Source: Streptomyces sp. SID13726
GTDB lineage: Bacteria > Actinomycetota > Actinomycetes > Streptomycetales > Streptomycetaceae
Assembly: GCF_010548375.1 (NCBI RefSeq)
Contig: NZ_JAAGLY010000002.1
Location: 372,001 to 436,000, forward strand
Reading direction: 5' to 3'
DNA: 64,000 nt
Shown: piece by piece, positions 54,452 to 63,598 of the stretch
Layout of the letters: each line of letters opens with the position of its first letter
Position numbering within the stretch: the first letter of the stretch is position 1
The notes under the pieces: model-generated
Databases searched by the model: none
What the model was told of the DNA's origin: nothing
Seen by the model: only the letters and a program-made list of their open reading frames with translations
Translations under genes and position numbers: made by a program

Positions 54452-55214
54452 CTCCTCGACGCGAGACTTCTACGACTCACTGGCTCCGGACTACCACCGC
54501 GTCTTCGCGGACTGGGACGCGAACATGGCGTATCAGGCCGCCGTACTGGAACCCCTCCTGGGGCCCGGACCCCACCGGGTCCTGGACTGCTCGTGCGGGA
54601 TCGGGACGCAGGCGATCGGGCTGGCGCTGGCCGGGCACCGGGTCGTGGGCAGCGATCTCAGTCCCGTCGCCGCCGCACGCGCGACCACGGAGGCGTCGGC
54701 CCGCGGTGCCGTGCTGCCGACGGCCGCCGCGGACATGCGCCAACTCCCGTTCGCCGCCTCGGCCTTCGACGTCGTCGTCTGCGCCGACAACTCCGTCGCA
54801 CATCTGCTCACAGCCCCGGACGTGGAGGCCGCGCTCGCGAGCATGCGGCGGGCCCTGCGGGAGGGCGGTCTGCTGCTGCTCACCGTCCGGGACTACGACG
54901 AGATCCGCCGGACCAGGCCCGGGGCCGCTCCCCCGCAGGTCTCGGACGGCTCCGACGGCCGGGCGATCACCTTCCAACTGTGGCACTGGCACGCCGACGG
55001 GGAGCACTACGACCAGGAGTACTTCCAGCTGGTGTCCGGCGGCGGGGACGACTGGTCCGTCCGCGTCCGCCGTACGACCTCCTGGGCGCTGTCCCGTGCT
55101 CAGTTGACGGAATTCGTGACGGCGGCCGGTTTCGTGGACCTCCGGTGGCACGAGCCCGCGCCCGGCGGCTTCTACCAGCCCGTTCTCACTGCCCGGCGCC
55201 CAGCATCCGGATGA
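54444..55214 (+). CDS. class I SAM-dependent methyltransferase
   Basis: A 256-residue methyltransferase. Motif I is VLDCSCGIGTQAIGLALAGH, motif II VVGSDLSPVAAARAT, motif III FDVVVCADNSVAHLL, and LREGGLLLLTVRDYDEIR follows. These resemble glycine/sarcosine-type or small-molecule methyltransferases. The GTG start lies in an 8-bp GTGACTGA overlap with the preceding gene, so the two are coupled. Its end overlaps the convergent aldolase gene by 29 bp. Substrate unknown. Confidence 0.85.
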   Translation: MTDSSTRDFYDSLAPDYHRVFADWDANMAYQAAVLEPLLGPGPHRVLDCSCGIGTQAIGLALAGHRVVGSDLSPVAAARATTEASARGAVLPTAAADMRQLPFAASAFDVVVCADNSVAHLLTAPDVEAALASMRRALREGGLLLLTVRDYDEIRRTRPGAAPPQVSDGSDGRAITFQLWHWHADGEHYDQEYFQLVSGGGDDWSVRVRRTTSWALSRAQLTEFVTAAGFVDLRWHEPAPGGFYQPVLTARRPASG

Positions 55215-56043
55215 TCCGCCGAGCCGCGTCCGCCATGGCGTCCCGGCCGACACCGAGGTACTTGCGCGAGTCCACCGCCTCGGGGTGAGTCGCGAGGAAC
55301 TCCCGGATCGCGCCGGTCATGGCGATGTTGAGGGCGGTGCCGACGTTGACCTTGGCGATGCCTCCCGCGACGGCCGCGGTGAGTTCGTCGTCGCGGACTC
55401 CGGAGGAGCCGTGCAGGACGAGGGGCACGTCCAGGGTGGTGGCGAGGCGCTTGAGGAGGTCGTGGTCAAGGGTGGCGGTGCGTTCGGTCATCGCGTGGGC
55501 GCTGCCGACGGCCACGGCGAGGGCGTCCACCCCGGAGTCGGCGACGAAGGCGCGGGCCTCGTCGGGGTCGGTGCGGGCGCCGGGGGCGTGGGCGTCCAGC
55601 GGGGGCCGCCCGTCCTTGCCGCCGACCTCTCCCAACTCCGCCTCGATCCAGAGACCTTGAGAGTGCGCCCAGTCGGCCGCGGCGCGGGTGGCGGCGAGGT
55701 TCTCGGCGTAGGGCAGGTGGGCCGCGTCGTACATGACCGAGCTGAAGCCGGCGTCGGCGGCCTGGCGGAGCAGTTCGTCGCTCCGCACGTGGTCGAGGTG
55801 CAACGCGACGGGCACGGCGGCGCGTTCGGCCGCGGTGACGGCGGCGCGGGCGAGCGGGAGGAGGCGGCCGTAGCGGAACTTGACGGCGTTCTCGCTGACT
55901 TGGAGGACGACGGGGGTGTCGAGGGACTCGGCGCCGGTGACGACGGCCTCGACGTGTTCCAGGGTGATGATGTTGAAGGCGGCGACGGCGGAGCGGCGGC
56001 GGGCGGCCCGGGTGACGAGCTCGCCGGTGGCGACGAGGGGCAC
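55186..56043 (-). CDS. class II fructose/tagatose-bisphosphate aldolase (KbaY/GatY-like)
   Basis: A 285-residue zinc aldolase cleaving a ketose bisphosphate to DHAP and glyceraldehyde-3-P. The zinc ligands show in VALHLDHVRSDE (about residue 82), EAELGEVGGKDG and VLHGSSGVRDDEL, with the DHAP-binding KVNVGTALNIA. It lies eight bases after the SIS-domain gene with AGGAG before its GTG. The set resembles amino-sugar (aga/kba) loci, so tagatose-1,6-bisphosphate is a reasonable substrate, though fructose bisphosphate cannot be excluded. Confidence 0.87.
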   Translation of the reverse strand: MPLVATGELVTRAARRRSAVAAFNIITLEHVEAVVTGAESLDTPVVLQVSENAVKFRYGRLLPLARAAVTAAERAAVPVALHLDHVRSDELLRQAADAGFSSVMYDAAHLPYAENLAATRAAADWAHSQGLWIEAELGEVGGKDGRPPLDAHAPGARTDPDEARAFVADSGVDALAVAVGSAHAMTERTATLDHDLLKRLATTLDVPLVLHGSSGVRDDELTAAVAGGIAKVNVGTALNIAMTGAIREFLATHPEAVDSRKYLGVGRDAMADAARRIIRMLGAGQ

Positions 56044-56051
56044 GACGTCTC

Positions 56052-56930
56052 CTAGGTGAGGATCACCGAGCGGGTGAGGTGGCGGGGCTGGTCCGGGTCG
56101 AGGCCGCGGGCCGCGGCGACGGCCACCGCGAGGCGCTGGACCCGGACCAGTTCGGCAAGCGGGTCGAGGGTGCCGGGGACCCACAGCGCGCCGGTCTCCC
56201 GGACCTGTCCGGCCAGTCCCTCGGGGGCCTCGCCGAGCATCCAGGTGGCGGTGGACCGGGTGGTGACGCTGATGGGGCCGTGGCGGTACTCCATCGCCGG
56301 GTACGCCTCGGTCCAGGCGAGGGACGCCTCGCGCATCTTGAGTCCGGCCTCGTTGGCCAGTCCCACAGTCCAGCCCCGGCCGAGGAAGGTGAACTGCGTG
56401 CACTCGACGAGCCCCGCGGGCAGGGGAGTCGACAGTGCGGTGCGGGCGTCGGCGACGACGGCGTCGGTGTGCAGGCCGAGGTGGGCGCGGAGCAGGGTGA
56501 GGGCGGTGGTCGCGAACCTCGTCTGGACGACGGAGCGTTCGTCGGCGAAGTCGAGGACGACGACCTCGTCGGCGGCGGTCATGACCGGTGTGGCGGGGTC
56601 GGCGGTGAGGGCCATGGTGGGGGTGCCGCCCTTCAACCGGCCGAGCAGGTCGAGGACTTCGGTGGTGGTGCCGGAGCGGGTGAGGGCGACCACCCGGTCG
56701 TACGAGCGGCCGTAGGGGAACTCCGAGGCGGCGAAGGCGTCCGTCTCCCCCTGGCCCGCGCTCTCGCGCAGCGCCGCCACCGCCTGGGCCATGAAGTACG
56801 ACGTGCCGCATCCGACGATCGCCACTCGCTCCCCGGCCGCCGGAAGCACATTGGCGTGCCGAGCGGCCTCCGTCGCCGCCCGGGTCCAGCACTCCGGCTG
56901 GCTGGTCAGCTCGTCCTCGACATGGGTCAT
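56052..56930 (-). CDS. SIS-domain sugar isomerase/deaminase (AgaS/GlmS-C-like)
   Basis: A 292-residue protein with two SIS modules. The first has VAIVGCGTSYFMAQAVAALR, SEFPYGRSYDRVVALTRSGTTTEV; the second has FLGRGWTVGLANEAGLKMRE and AMEYRHGPISV. It resembles AgaS and the isomerase half of GlmS, acting on amino-sugar phosphates. ATG 56930 has GGAGGGG upstream. It forms an operon with the aldolase and is divergent from a DeoR regulator, a typical sugar-catabolic layout. Confidence 0.85.
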   Translation of the reverse strand: MTHVEDELTSQPECWTRAATEAARHANVLPAAGERVAIVGCGTSYFMAQAVAALRESAGQGETDAFAASEFPYGRSYDRVVALTRSGTTTEVLDLLGRLKGGTPTMALTADPATPVMTAADEVVVLDFADERSVVQTRFATTALTLLRAHLGLHTDAVVADARTALSTPLPAGLVECTQFTFLGRGWTVGLANEAGLKMREASLAWTEAYPAMEYRHGPISVTTRSTATWMLGEAPEGLAGQVRETGALWVPGTLDPLAELVRVQRLAVAVAAARGLDPDQPRHLTRSVILT

Positions 56931-56977
56931 GTCGTACCCCTCCGTCGCATTGATTATTCTTGCAAGATATAGCGACC

Positions 56978-57005
56978 TTTCGAGCACAATCAAGCATTCG
57001 AGTGC
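56978..57005. promoter_or_regulatory. candidate DeoR operator repeats
   Basis: TTTCGAGCAC at 56978-56987 and ATTCGAGTGC at 56996-57005 form a spaced repeat, offset 18 bp, in the divergent region between the SIS operon and the DeoR gene. An AT-rich patch (TTGATTATTCTTGCAAGATA, 56950-56969) next to it could hold promoter elements. The regulator assignment is inferred from position. Confidence 0.5.
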
Positions 57006-57053
57006 AGGCGGGGTGCGCTAGGGTCGCCGGAGATCGAGGGTCGGAGGGTGCGG

Positions 57054-57833
57054 ATGTCGCGGGACGCCCGTTGGAAGGCGCTGCTGGAGCTGCTCGTCGA
57101 GCGGGGCCGGCTGGACGTCGAGGAGGCGGCCGTCGAGCTGGCGGTATCGGCCGCGACGATCCGCCGTGACTTCGACCAGCTGGCCGAGCAGCAGATGCTG
57201 GTGCGCACCCGGGGCGGGGCGGTGGTGCACGGGGTGTCGTACGAGCTGCCGCTGCGGTACAAGACGGCCCGCCACGCCTCCGAGAAGCAGCGCATCGCGA
57301 AGGCGGTCGGGGAGCTGATCGCGCCCGGTGAGGCCGTGGGGCTGACCGGCGGGACGACCACCACCGAGGTGGCACGGGCGCTGGCCGTGCGCGGTGATCT
57401 CTCCACCGGCTCCCCCGCGCTGACGATCGTCACCAACGCGCTCAACATCGCCAACGAGCTGGCGGTGCGCCCGCAGTTCAAGATCGTGCTGACCGGCGGG
57501 GTGGCGCGTCCGCAGTCGTACGAGCTGATCGGGCCGCTGGCGGACGGCGTGCTGAGCCAGATCACCCTCGACGTGGCGGTCCTCGGGGTCGTGGCCCTCG
57601 ACGTCACGCACGGGGCGGCGGCCCATGACGAGGCGGAGGCGGCGATCAACCGGCTGCTGTGCGAGCGGGCCGAGCGGGTGGTCGTGGCCGCCGACTCCAG
57701 CAAGCTGGGGCAGCGGGCGTTCGCCCGGATCTGCGGCGCCGAGAAGATCGACACGCTGGTCACGGACTCGGCGGCGGCACCGGAGGCGGTGCGGCGGTTC
57801 GAGGAGGCGGGGGTGCGGGTCCTCACCGTGTGA
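57054..57833 (+). CDS. DeoR/GlpR-family transcriptional regulator
   Basis: A 259-residue regulator with N-terminal winged helix (WKALLELLVERGRLDVEEAA then SAATIRRDFDQLAEQ) and sugar-phosphate sensor domain (LTGGTTTTEVARAL, IVTNALNIANEL, VLTGGVARPQSYELIG, VVVAADSSKLGQRA). It is divergent from the SIS/aldolase operon, which it most likely represses. ATG 57054 is preferred because CGGAGGG precedes it; GTG 57048 lies within that element. Confidence 0.9.
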   Translation: MSRDARWKALLELLVERGRLDVEEAAVELAVSAATIRRDFDQLAEQQMLVRTRGGAVVHGVSYELPLRYKTARHASEKQRIAKAVGELIAPGEAVGLTGGTTTTEVARALAVRGDLSTGSPALTIVTNALNIANELAVRPQFKIVLTGGVARPQSYELIGPLADGVLSQITLDVAVLGVVALDVTHGAAAHDEAEAAINRLLCERAERVVVAADSSKLGQRAFARICGAEKIDTLVTDSAAAPEAVRRFEEAGVRVLTV

Positions 57834-57893
57834 GGGCTGTTCCCAGGACACCCGCGGCCGATCCTGCTTAGGCTGATCGGCAGGGAGGCTGCG

Positions 57894-59714
57894 ATGAGCG
57901 GAGCACCTGGGAACGCCAACGGCTATCTGCCGATCGCCGAGCACGGTCTGATCGGCGATCTGCGCAGTGTGGCGCTGGTCGGGACCGACGGCACGATCGA
58001 CTGGTACTGCTGTCCGTCCTTCGACGCGCCGAGTGTCTTCGCGTCGATCCTGGACGTGGCGCGCGGCGGCCGGTTCGAGCTGGCGGCGGCCGTGCCGGCG
58101 CGGACCAAGCAGTTCTACTTCCCGGACACCAACGTCCTGATCACCCGGTTCTACACCGAGGACGGCGTGGGCGAGGTCCAGGACTTCATGCCGGTCGACG
58201 GGGACACCGTGGAGACCGAGCGGCACCGGCTGATCCGGCGGGTGCTGTGCGTGCGCGGCTCGATCCCGTTCCGCACACGCGTGGCGCCGCGCTTCGACTA
58301 CGGCGCCCAGCCGCACACCCTCCGCATGGTCGGCGAGGTCGCGGTCTTCGAGTCCCCCAAGCTGACGCTCGGACTGACCGCGACCGTTCCGCTGGAGCCC
58401 GAAGGCCCGGACGTACGGGCCGACTTCAAGCTCGCCGAGGGCGAGTCGGCGGTGTTCGCGCTCGACCAGGTGGGCGGTGAGGTGACCCCGCGCCGGTGCG
58501 CGCACACCGAGGCCGAGGAGCAGTTCAACAGCACGGTCGCCTACTGGCGGCACTGGCTGTCCGCCTCCAAGTACCGGGGCCGCTGGCGGGAGATGGTCCA
58601 CCGCTCCGCCCTCACCCTCAAGCTCCTCACCTACGCGCCCACCGGCGCCATCGTGGCCGCCCCGACGACGAGCCTGCCCGAGCAGCTGGGCGGTGAGCGC
58701 AACTGGGACTACCGGTACGTGTGGGTGCGGGACGCCGCCTTCTGTGTGTACGCCCTGCTGCGGCTCGGATTCACCAGCGAGGCCGAGCAGTTCATGGACT
58801 TCCTGATCCGGCACGTCAGCCCGGACAGCCACGGCCCCTCCGGACCACTCCAGATCATGTACGGCATCGACGGCCGCACCGATCTGACGGAGCGTGAACT
58901 CGCCCACCTGGAAGGACATCAGGGCTCCGCGCCGGTCCGGGTCGGCAACGCCGCCGCCGATCAGCTCCAACTCGACATCTACGGCGCCCTGATCGACTCG
59001 ATCTACCTCTACGACAAGTGGGCCAAGCCGATCTCCAGCGGCCAGTGGGACGACGTGTGCACGCTGGTGGAGTGGGTGTGCGAGCACTGGGACCAGCCCG
59101 ACGAGGGGATCTGGGAGACCCGGGGCGGCCGCAAGAACTTCCTGTACTCACGCCTCATGTGCTGGGTGGCGATCGAGCGGGCGATCCGCATGGCCAACCG
59201 GCGCGGACTCCCCGCCGACCTCAACCGCTGGCGGGAGTGCCGCGACACCATCTACCGCCGGATCATGAAGCGCGGATGGTCGGAGACCCGGCAGGCTTTC
59301 GTCCAGCACGAGGACGGCGATGTCCTGGACGCGGCTGTCCTGATGATGCCGCTGACCAAGTTCATCGCGCCGACCGACCCCAAGTGGCTCGCCACACTGG
59401 ACGCGCTGACCGGGGAGCTGGTGTCGGACTCCCTCGTCTACCGCTACGACCCGATGGCGAGCCCCGACGGACTGCGCGGCGACGAGGGCACGTTCTCGAT
59501 CTGTTCGTTCTGGTACGTCGAGGCGATGGTGCACGCGGGTCGGATCGACGAGGCACGCCTGGCCTTCGAGAAGATGCTCACCTACGCCAACCATCTGGGC
59601 CTGTACGCCGAGGAGATCAGCCACACCGGAGAGCAACAGGGCAACTTCCCGCAGGCGTTCACCCATCTCGCCCTGATCAGCGCGGCCTTCAACCTGGACC
59701 GGGCCCTCGGCTGA
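57894..59714 (+). CDS. GH15 glycoside hydrolase (trehalase/glucoamylase-like)
   Basis: A 606-residue enzyme with an N-terminal beta-sandwich (about 10-240, GYLPIAEHGLIGDLRSVALV then GTDGTIDWYCCPSFDAPSVF) and a catalytic (alpha/alpha)6 barrel (about 250-606). It shows WDYRYVWVRDAAF, a catalytic Glu in DEGIWETRGG (about 404) and a second in GLYAEEIS (about 573). The sequence fits mycobacterial/actinobacterial GH15 trehalases. No signal peptide is present, so it acts inside the cell, perhaps on trehalose or alpha-glucans. ATG 57894 follows GGGAGG. Confidence 0.88.
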   Translation: MSGAPGNANGYLPIAEHGLIGDLRSVALVGTDGTIDWYCCPSFDAPSVFASILDVARGGRFELAAAVPARTKQFYFPDTNVLITRFYTEDGVGEVQDFMPVDGDTVETERHRLIRRVLCVRGSIPFRTRVAPRFDYGAQPHTLRMVGEVAVFESPKLTLGLTATVPLEPEGPDVRADFKLAEGESAVFALDQVGGEVTPRRCAHTEAEEQFNSTVAYWRHWLSASKYRGRWREMVHRSALTLKLLTYAPTGAIVAAPTTSLPEQLGGERNWDYRYVWVRDAAFCVYALLRLGFTSEAEQFMDFLIRHVSPDSHGPSGPLQIMYGIDGRTDLTERELAHLEGHQGSAPVRVGNAAADQLQLDIYGALIDSIYLYDKWAKPISSGQWDDVCTLVEWVCEHWDQPDEGIWETRGGRKNFLYSRLMCWVAIERAIRMANRRGLPADLNRWRECRDTIYRRIMKRGWSETRQAFVQHEDGDVLDAAVLMMPLTKFIAPTDPKWLATLDALTGELVSDSLVYRYDPMASPDGLRGDEGTFSICSFWYVEAMVHAGRIDEARLAFEKMLTYANHLGLYAEEISHTGEQQGNFPQAFTHLALISAAFNLDRALG

Positions 59715-59729
59715 CGACGGGTCCTGCAA

Positions 59730-60662
59730 TCAGTGACCATGCCCCTCGGAGGACTCCTGCGGGGTCTCCTCGGTGGTCGCCGCTCCCCCGGCGCGGACGG
59801 TGAACGCCGCGGTGTGGACCTTGCCCTCGTGCTTGAAGTCCAGGAAGAGCCGGTAGGTCCCGCCGCTGGGTGCCGTGGCCGTGAAGGAGATGGCCGGGCC
59901 GGGCTCGGTCATCCCGTCGCCGGGTTCGCCGTGCGGGTGGACGTGCAGGTAGGCGAGGTCGCCGGAGCGCAGGGCGACGAGGTGGCCGTAGGCGCCGAGG
60001 TAGGGCTGGAGGTCGGTGACCGGCTTGCCGTCGCGGGAGACCGTGAGTTTCAGTTCGCGGGCGGCTCCGGGGCGCAGGGCTGCGCCGAGTTTCACCTCGT
60101 AGCCGTCGGTCGTGGCGGTGGTGTCCGGTGCCGGGACGGGCTGCGGGTCGTAGGCCCCCGAGACCGCGAGGTCGGCGCCCAGGACGAGGTTCTCGGCGCC
60201 CTTCCTGTCGGGGGTGAAGTCGGCGAAGACCCGGTAGCCGCCGGCGCGGGGCAGCGACAGGGGGATGCTCCAGGTTCCGTCGACGGCCCGGACGGGGTGC
60301 ACGTGGCGGTAGGTGTTCAGGTCGCGCGAGGCCACGATCAGATGCAGTTCCTTGTCGTGCTCCCGGCGGAAGGCGGTGACCGCGCGGCCGTCGTCGCCCC
60401 GGACGGTGAAGCGGAGGTCGGCGGTGTGTCCGGCCTGGACCCGCGGGGTGCGGAGGTCGAGGCTGTAGCCGCTCTCGGAGATCTGGAGCCCGCCGGCCGG
60501 GGGTGACCCCTGTTCGGGGCCGCTGTCGCTCTCGTGGGCGTCATGGCGCGCGGGCGTCTTGTCCTCGACGACCGGGCCGATGCCCTGGCCCACGCCGTAC
60601 GCGGTGCCGAAGGTGGCGGCCAGGGCGGCGGCGAACGCGGTGATCTTCAGTCCAGCGTGCAT
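59730..60662 (-). CDS. secreted His-rich protein linked to copper efflux
   Basis: A 310-residue exported protein. The signal peptide is residues about 1-25 (LKITAFAAALAATFGTAYG). A polar linker precedes two beta-rich domains (about 70-180 and 200-300). His-bearing motifs repeat: YRHVHPV in the first, LAYLHVHPHGEP in the second, and a GHGH end. The HxHP motifs, shared operators and divergent copA suggest an extracellular copper-handling role, but I cannot name the family. ATG 60662 follows GGAGG. Confidence 0.72.
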   Translation of the reverse strand: MHAGLKITAFAAALAATFGTAYGVGQGIGPVVEDKTPARHDAHESDSGPEQGSPPAGGLQISESGYSLDLRTPRVQAGHTADLRFTVRGDDGRAVTAFRREHDKELHLIVASRDLNTYRHVHPVRAVDGTWSIPLSLPRAGGYRVFADFTPDRKGAENLVLGADLAVSGAYDPQPVPAPDTTATTDGYEVKLGAALRPGAARELKLTVSRDGKPVTDLQPYLGAYGHLVALRSGDLAYLHVHPHGEPGDGMTEPGPAISFTATAPSGGTYRLFLDFKHEGKVHTAAFTVRAGGAATTEETPQESSEGHGH

Positions 60663-60707
60663 GGTCGGCACCTCCGGCTCGACATGGGTTTCCCGATGCA
60701 CTTCACC

Positions 60708-60724
60708 ATACCCCTGGGGGGTAT
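60708..60724. promoter_or_regulatory. CsoR-like copper operator 1
   Basis: ATACCCCTGGGGGGTAT is a near-perfect palindrome matching the actinobacterial CsoR pattern (ATACCCC...GGGGTAT). It lies 46 bp before the secreted-protein start, in the divergent region with copA. The csoR gene itself is not in the window. Confidence 0.8.
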
Positions 60725-60755
60725 TAAGTCAACCGACTCGGCTCGCTTGCCTCAG

Positions 60756-60772
60756 ATACCTACTGGGGGTAT
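60756..60772. promoter_or_regulatory. CsoR-like copper operator 2
   Basis: ATACCTACTGGGGGTAT matches the CsoR pattern and starts 48 bp after the first site and 52 bp before the copA ATG. A third, degenerate element with ATAC...GTAT ends (ATACCCCCACCCCGTAT, 60792-60808) follows but lacks the G-tract half. Confidence 0.8.
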
Positions 60773-60823
60773 ACAGGAGACGCCACACACCATACCCCCA
60801 CCCCGTATTCATGAGGAGCGGCG

Positions 60824-63067
60824 ATGACCACCACCGCAGCGGTCGGGACCGAGCTCGCCATCGGCGGCATGACCTGTGCCTCGTGCGCGGCCCGTATCGA
60901 GAAGAAGCTCAACCGGATGGAGGGGGTCACCGCCACCGTCAACTACGCCACCGAGAAGGCCAAGGTCACGCACGGCGTCGACGTCTCGGTCCAGGACCTC
61001 ATAGAGACCGTCGAGAAGACCGGCTACACGGCCCGGGAGCCGGCGCCACCGGAGCCGGCCGCCCCCGACGGGCGGGAGCCCGACGAACTGCGTTCCCTGC
61101 GCGAGCGGTTGGTGACCGCGGTGGTGCTGGCCGTCCCTGTCATCGCGATGGCGATGATCCCGGCGTTGCAGTTCGAGTACTGGCAGTGGTTGTCACTGAC
61201 CCTGGCCGCGCCCGTGGTGACGTACGCCGGATGGCCCTTCCACAAGGCCGCGTTCACCAATGCCCGGCACGGCGCCGCGACCATGGACACCCTGATCTCG
61301 GTCGGGACGACGGCCGCCTTCGGCTGGTCGCTGTGGGCGCTGTTCCTCGGGACGGCGGGCACCCCGGGCATGAAGCACCCCTTCGAGCTGACGATCGCCC
61401 GCGGTGACGGCACCGGGAACCTCTATCTGGAGGCCGCCGCCGGTGTCACCGCGTTCATCCTGGCCGGGCGGTACTTCGAGGCCCGTTCCAAGCGCAAGGC
61501 GGGCGCAGCGCTGAAGGCGCTGCTGGAGCTGGGCGCGAAGGACGTCACCGTGCTGCGTGCCGACGGGGGCGAACAGACCGTTCCGGTAGCGGAGTTGAAG
61601 GCCGGCGACCGCTTCCTCGTCCGCCCGGGCGAGAAGATCGCCACCGACGGAGTCGTGGTCGAGGGCTCCTCCGCCGTGGACGCCTCGATGCTCACCGGTG
61701 AGTCCGTGCCCGTGGAGGTCACCCCCGGCGCCTCGGTCACCGGGGCCACCCTCAACGCGGGCGGACGACTGGTCGTCGAGGCGACCCGAGTCGGCGCGGA
61801 CACCCAACTGGCCAGGATGGCCGAGCTGGTGGAGGACGCGCAGAACGGCAAGGCGGCCGCCCAGCGGCTGGCGGACCGGATCTCCGGCGTGTTCGTCCCG
61901 GTCGTGATCGCGCTGAGCCTGGGCACCCTGGGCTTCTGGCTGGGCAACGGCGCCGGTACGGCCGCCGCGTTCACCGCCGCCGTAGCGGTGCTGATCATCG
62001 CCTGCCCGTGCGCCCTGGGCCTCGCCACCCCGACCGCGCTGCTGGTCGGCACCGGGCGCGGCGCCCAACTCGGCATTCTCATCAAGGGTCCTGAGGTCCT
62101 GGAGTCGACGCGCGCGGTCGACACCGTCGTCCTGGACAAGACCGGCACCGTCACCACCGGCCGGATGACACTGCTGGCCGTGCATGCGGCCTACGGCACC
62201 GACGAGGCCGAAGTCCTGCGGCTGGCCGGCGCCTTGGAGCACGCGTCCGAGCACCCCGTCGCCCGCGCGGTCGCCGACGGGGCGCTGGAGAAGGTGGGCG
62301 CACTGCCCACGCCCGAGGACTTCGCGAACGTCCCCGGGCTCGGAGTGCAGGGCGTGGTCGAGGGACACGCCGTCCTGGTCGGCCGCGAGCGGCTGCTGGG
62401 CGAGTGGGCGATCGAACTGCCCGAGGAGCTCCAGCTCATGAAGGCCACGGCGGAGTCGGCCGGCCGTACGGTGATCGCGGTCGCCTGGGACGGTGAGGCG
62501 CGGGCCGTGCTGGAGGTCGCCGACGCGGTCAAGGACACCAGCCGCGAGGCCATCACCCGGCTGCGGGCGCTCGGGCTCACCCCGGTCCTGCTGACCGGGG
62601 ACAACCGGGCCGTGGCCGAGTCCGTGGCCCGCGAGGTCGGCATCGACGCCGATCAGGTGATCGCCGAGGTGCTGCCGCAGGACAAGGTCGACGTCGTCAA
62701 GCGCCTTCAGGCGGAGGGCCGTTCGGTGGCGATGGTCGGCGACGGCGTCAACGACGCGGCCGCGCTGACCCAGGCCGACCTGGGCCTCGCGATGGGCACG
62801 GGCACGGACGCCGCAATCGAGGCGGGCGACCTGACCCTGGTCCGCGGCGACCTGCGGGCCGCGGCGGACGCCATCCGTCTCGCCCGCCGCACCCTCGGCA
62901 CGATCCGCTCGAACCTGTTCTGGGCCTTCGCCTACAACGTGGCCGCGTTGCCGCTGGCGGCGGCCGGGCTGCTCAACCCGATGCTGGCGGGCGCGGCGAT
63001 GGCCTTCTCGTCGGTGTTCGTGGTCGGCAACTCACTGAGGCTGCGCTCGTTCGAGGCACAGTCCTGA
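60824..63067 (+). CDS. copA: copper-exporting P1B-type ATPase
   Basis: A 747-residue membrane pump that expels Cu(I). One N-terminal metal-binding domain (GGMTCASC, Cys18 and Cys21) is followed by eight membrane helices. The transmembrane motif is CPC (Cys394, Cys396), the actuator TGES is in [10 protein letters not shown], the phosphorylation site is DKTGT (Asp438), and SEHPVA (His477), TGDN and [10 protein letters not shown] follow. ATG 60824 has GAGGAG just upstream. It is expressed under CsoR-like operators shared with the divergent secreted protein. Confidence 0.96.
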   Translation: MTTTAAVGTELAIGGMTCASCAARIEKKLNRMEGVTATVNYATEKAKVTHGVDVSVQDLIETVEKTGYTAREPAPPEPAAPDGREPDELRSLRERLVTAVVLAVPVIAMAMIPALQFEYWQWLSLTLAAPVVTYAGWPFHKAAFTNARHGAATMDTLISVGTTAAFGWSLWALFLGTAGTPGMKHPFELTIARGDGTGNLYLEAAAGVTAFILAGRYFEARSKRKAGAALKALLELGAKDVTVLRADGGEQTVPVAELKAGDRFLVRPGEKIATDGVVVEGSSAVDASMLTGESVPVEVTPGASVTGATLNAGGRLVVEATRVGADTQLARMAELVEDAQNGKAAAQRLADRISGVFVPVVIALSLGTLGFWLGNGAGTAAAFTAAVAVLIIACPCALGLATPTALLVGTGRGAQLGILIKGPEVLESTRAVDTVVLDKTGTVTTGRMTLLAVHAAYGTDEAEVLRLAGALEHASEHPVARAVADGALEKVGALPTPEDFANVPGLGVQGVVEGHAVLVGRERLLGEWAIELPEELQLMKATAESAGRTVIAVAWDGEARAVLEVADAVKDTSREAITRLRALGLTPVLLTGDNRAVAESVAREVGIDADQVIAEVLPQDKVDVVKRLQAEGRSVAMVGDGVNDAAALTQADLGLAMGTGTDAAIEAGDLTLVRGDLRAAADAIRLARRTLGTIRSNLFWAFAYNVAALPLAAAGLLNPMLAGAAMAFSSVFVVGNSLRLRSFEAQS

Positions 63068-63160
63068 ATCCGGATCACCGAGCCTTTGGCGGGTGAGCGC
63101 GCTCATCGGGTCCGACGGCCTGGGTAGCCTGGCGGCGCAGCAGATCGGGGGGAGCTGACC

Positions 63161-63577
63161 GTGGAGAACATACTGCCCGTGGCCGTCGGGGCCGCCATCG
63201 GCCTCATGGGGGTGGTGTTCGGGTCTTGGTTCACCGCGCGTCGGCAGGACCGCATGTGGCTCCGCGAACAGAAGCTCAAAGCGGGGATCGGCTTCAACAC
63301 GGCCGTGGTCCAGCTTCTGGACCACCTCAAGGAGACACAGCTGAGCGACGACGGTCCGGGCGCCAACGAGCTGGCGAACCGGCTGCAGGAGGCACGCTCG
63401 GCCCTCTATCTGCTCTGCTCCGACGACACCGTCGATCTCGCCGATGCCCTCGCGCGCCGGGTCTGGGCCACCACGCCCACTGACGGCAGGGACGACCGTC
63501 GGGCGGAGTTCCGCCAGACGGTCGACCTCCTGCGTCGCTTCACCCACCAGCTCCGGCAGGAGATCGCCGGGTCCTAG
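63161..63577 (+). CDS. small single-helix membrane-anchored protein
   Basis: A 138-residue protein with one N-terminal membrane helix (LPVAVGAAIGLMGVVFGSWF) followed by basic residues (TARRQDRMWLREQKLKAG) and an all-helical soluble part of about 105 residues (FNTAVVQLLDHLKETQL ... LLRRFTHQLRQEIAG). I do not recognise a domain; similar small proteins are common in Streptomyces. GTG 63161 follows GGGGGGAG by six bases. It is 93 bp downstream of copA and convergent with the phospholipase. Confidence 0.7.
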   Translation: MENILPVAVGAAIGLMGVVFGSWFTARRQDRMWLREQKLKAGIGFNTAVVQLLDHLKETQLSDDGPGANELANRLQEARSALYLLCSDDTVDLADALARRVWATTPTDGRDDRRAEFRQTVDLLRRFTHQLRQEIAGS

Positions 63578-63598
63578 TGCTCACCGGATCACCACCGG

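Noticed and set aside
60792..60808. third full CsoR operator
   Set aside because: Only the outer ATAC/GTAT ends match; the right half has C instead of G, so it is listed as degenerate only.
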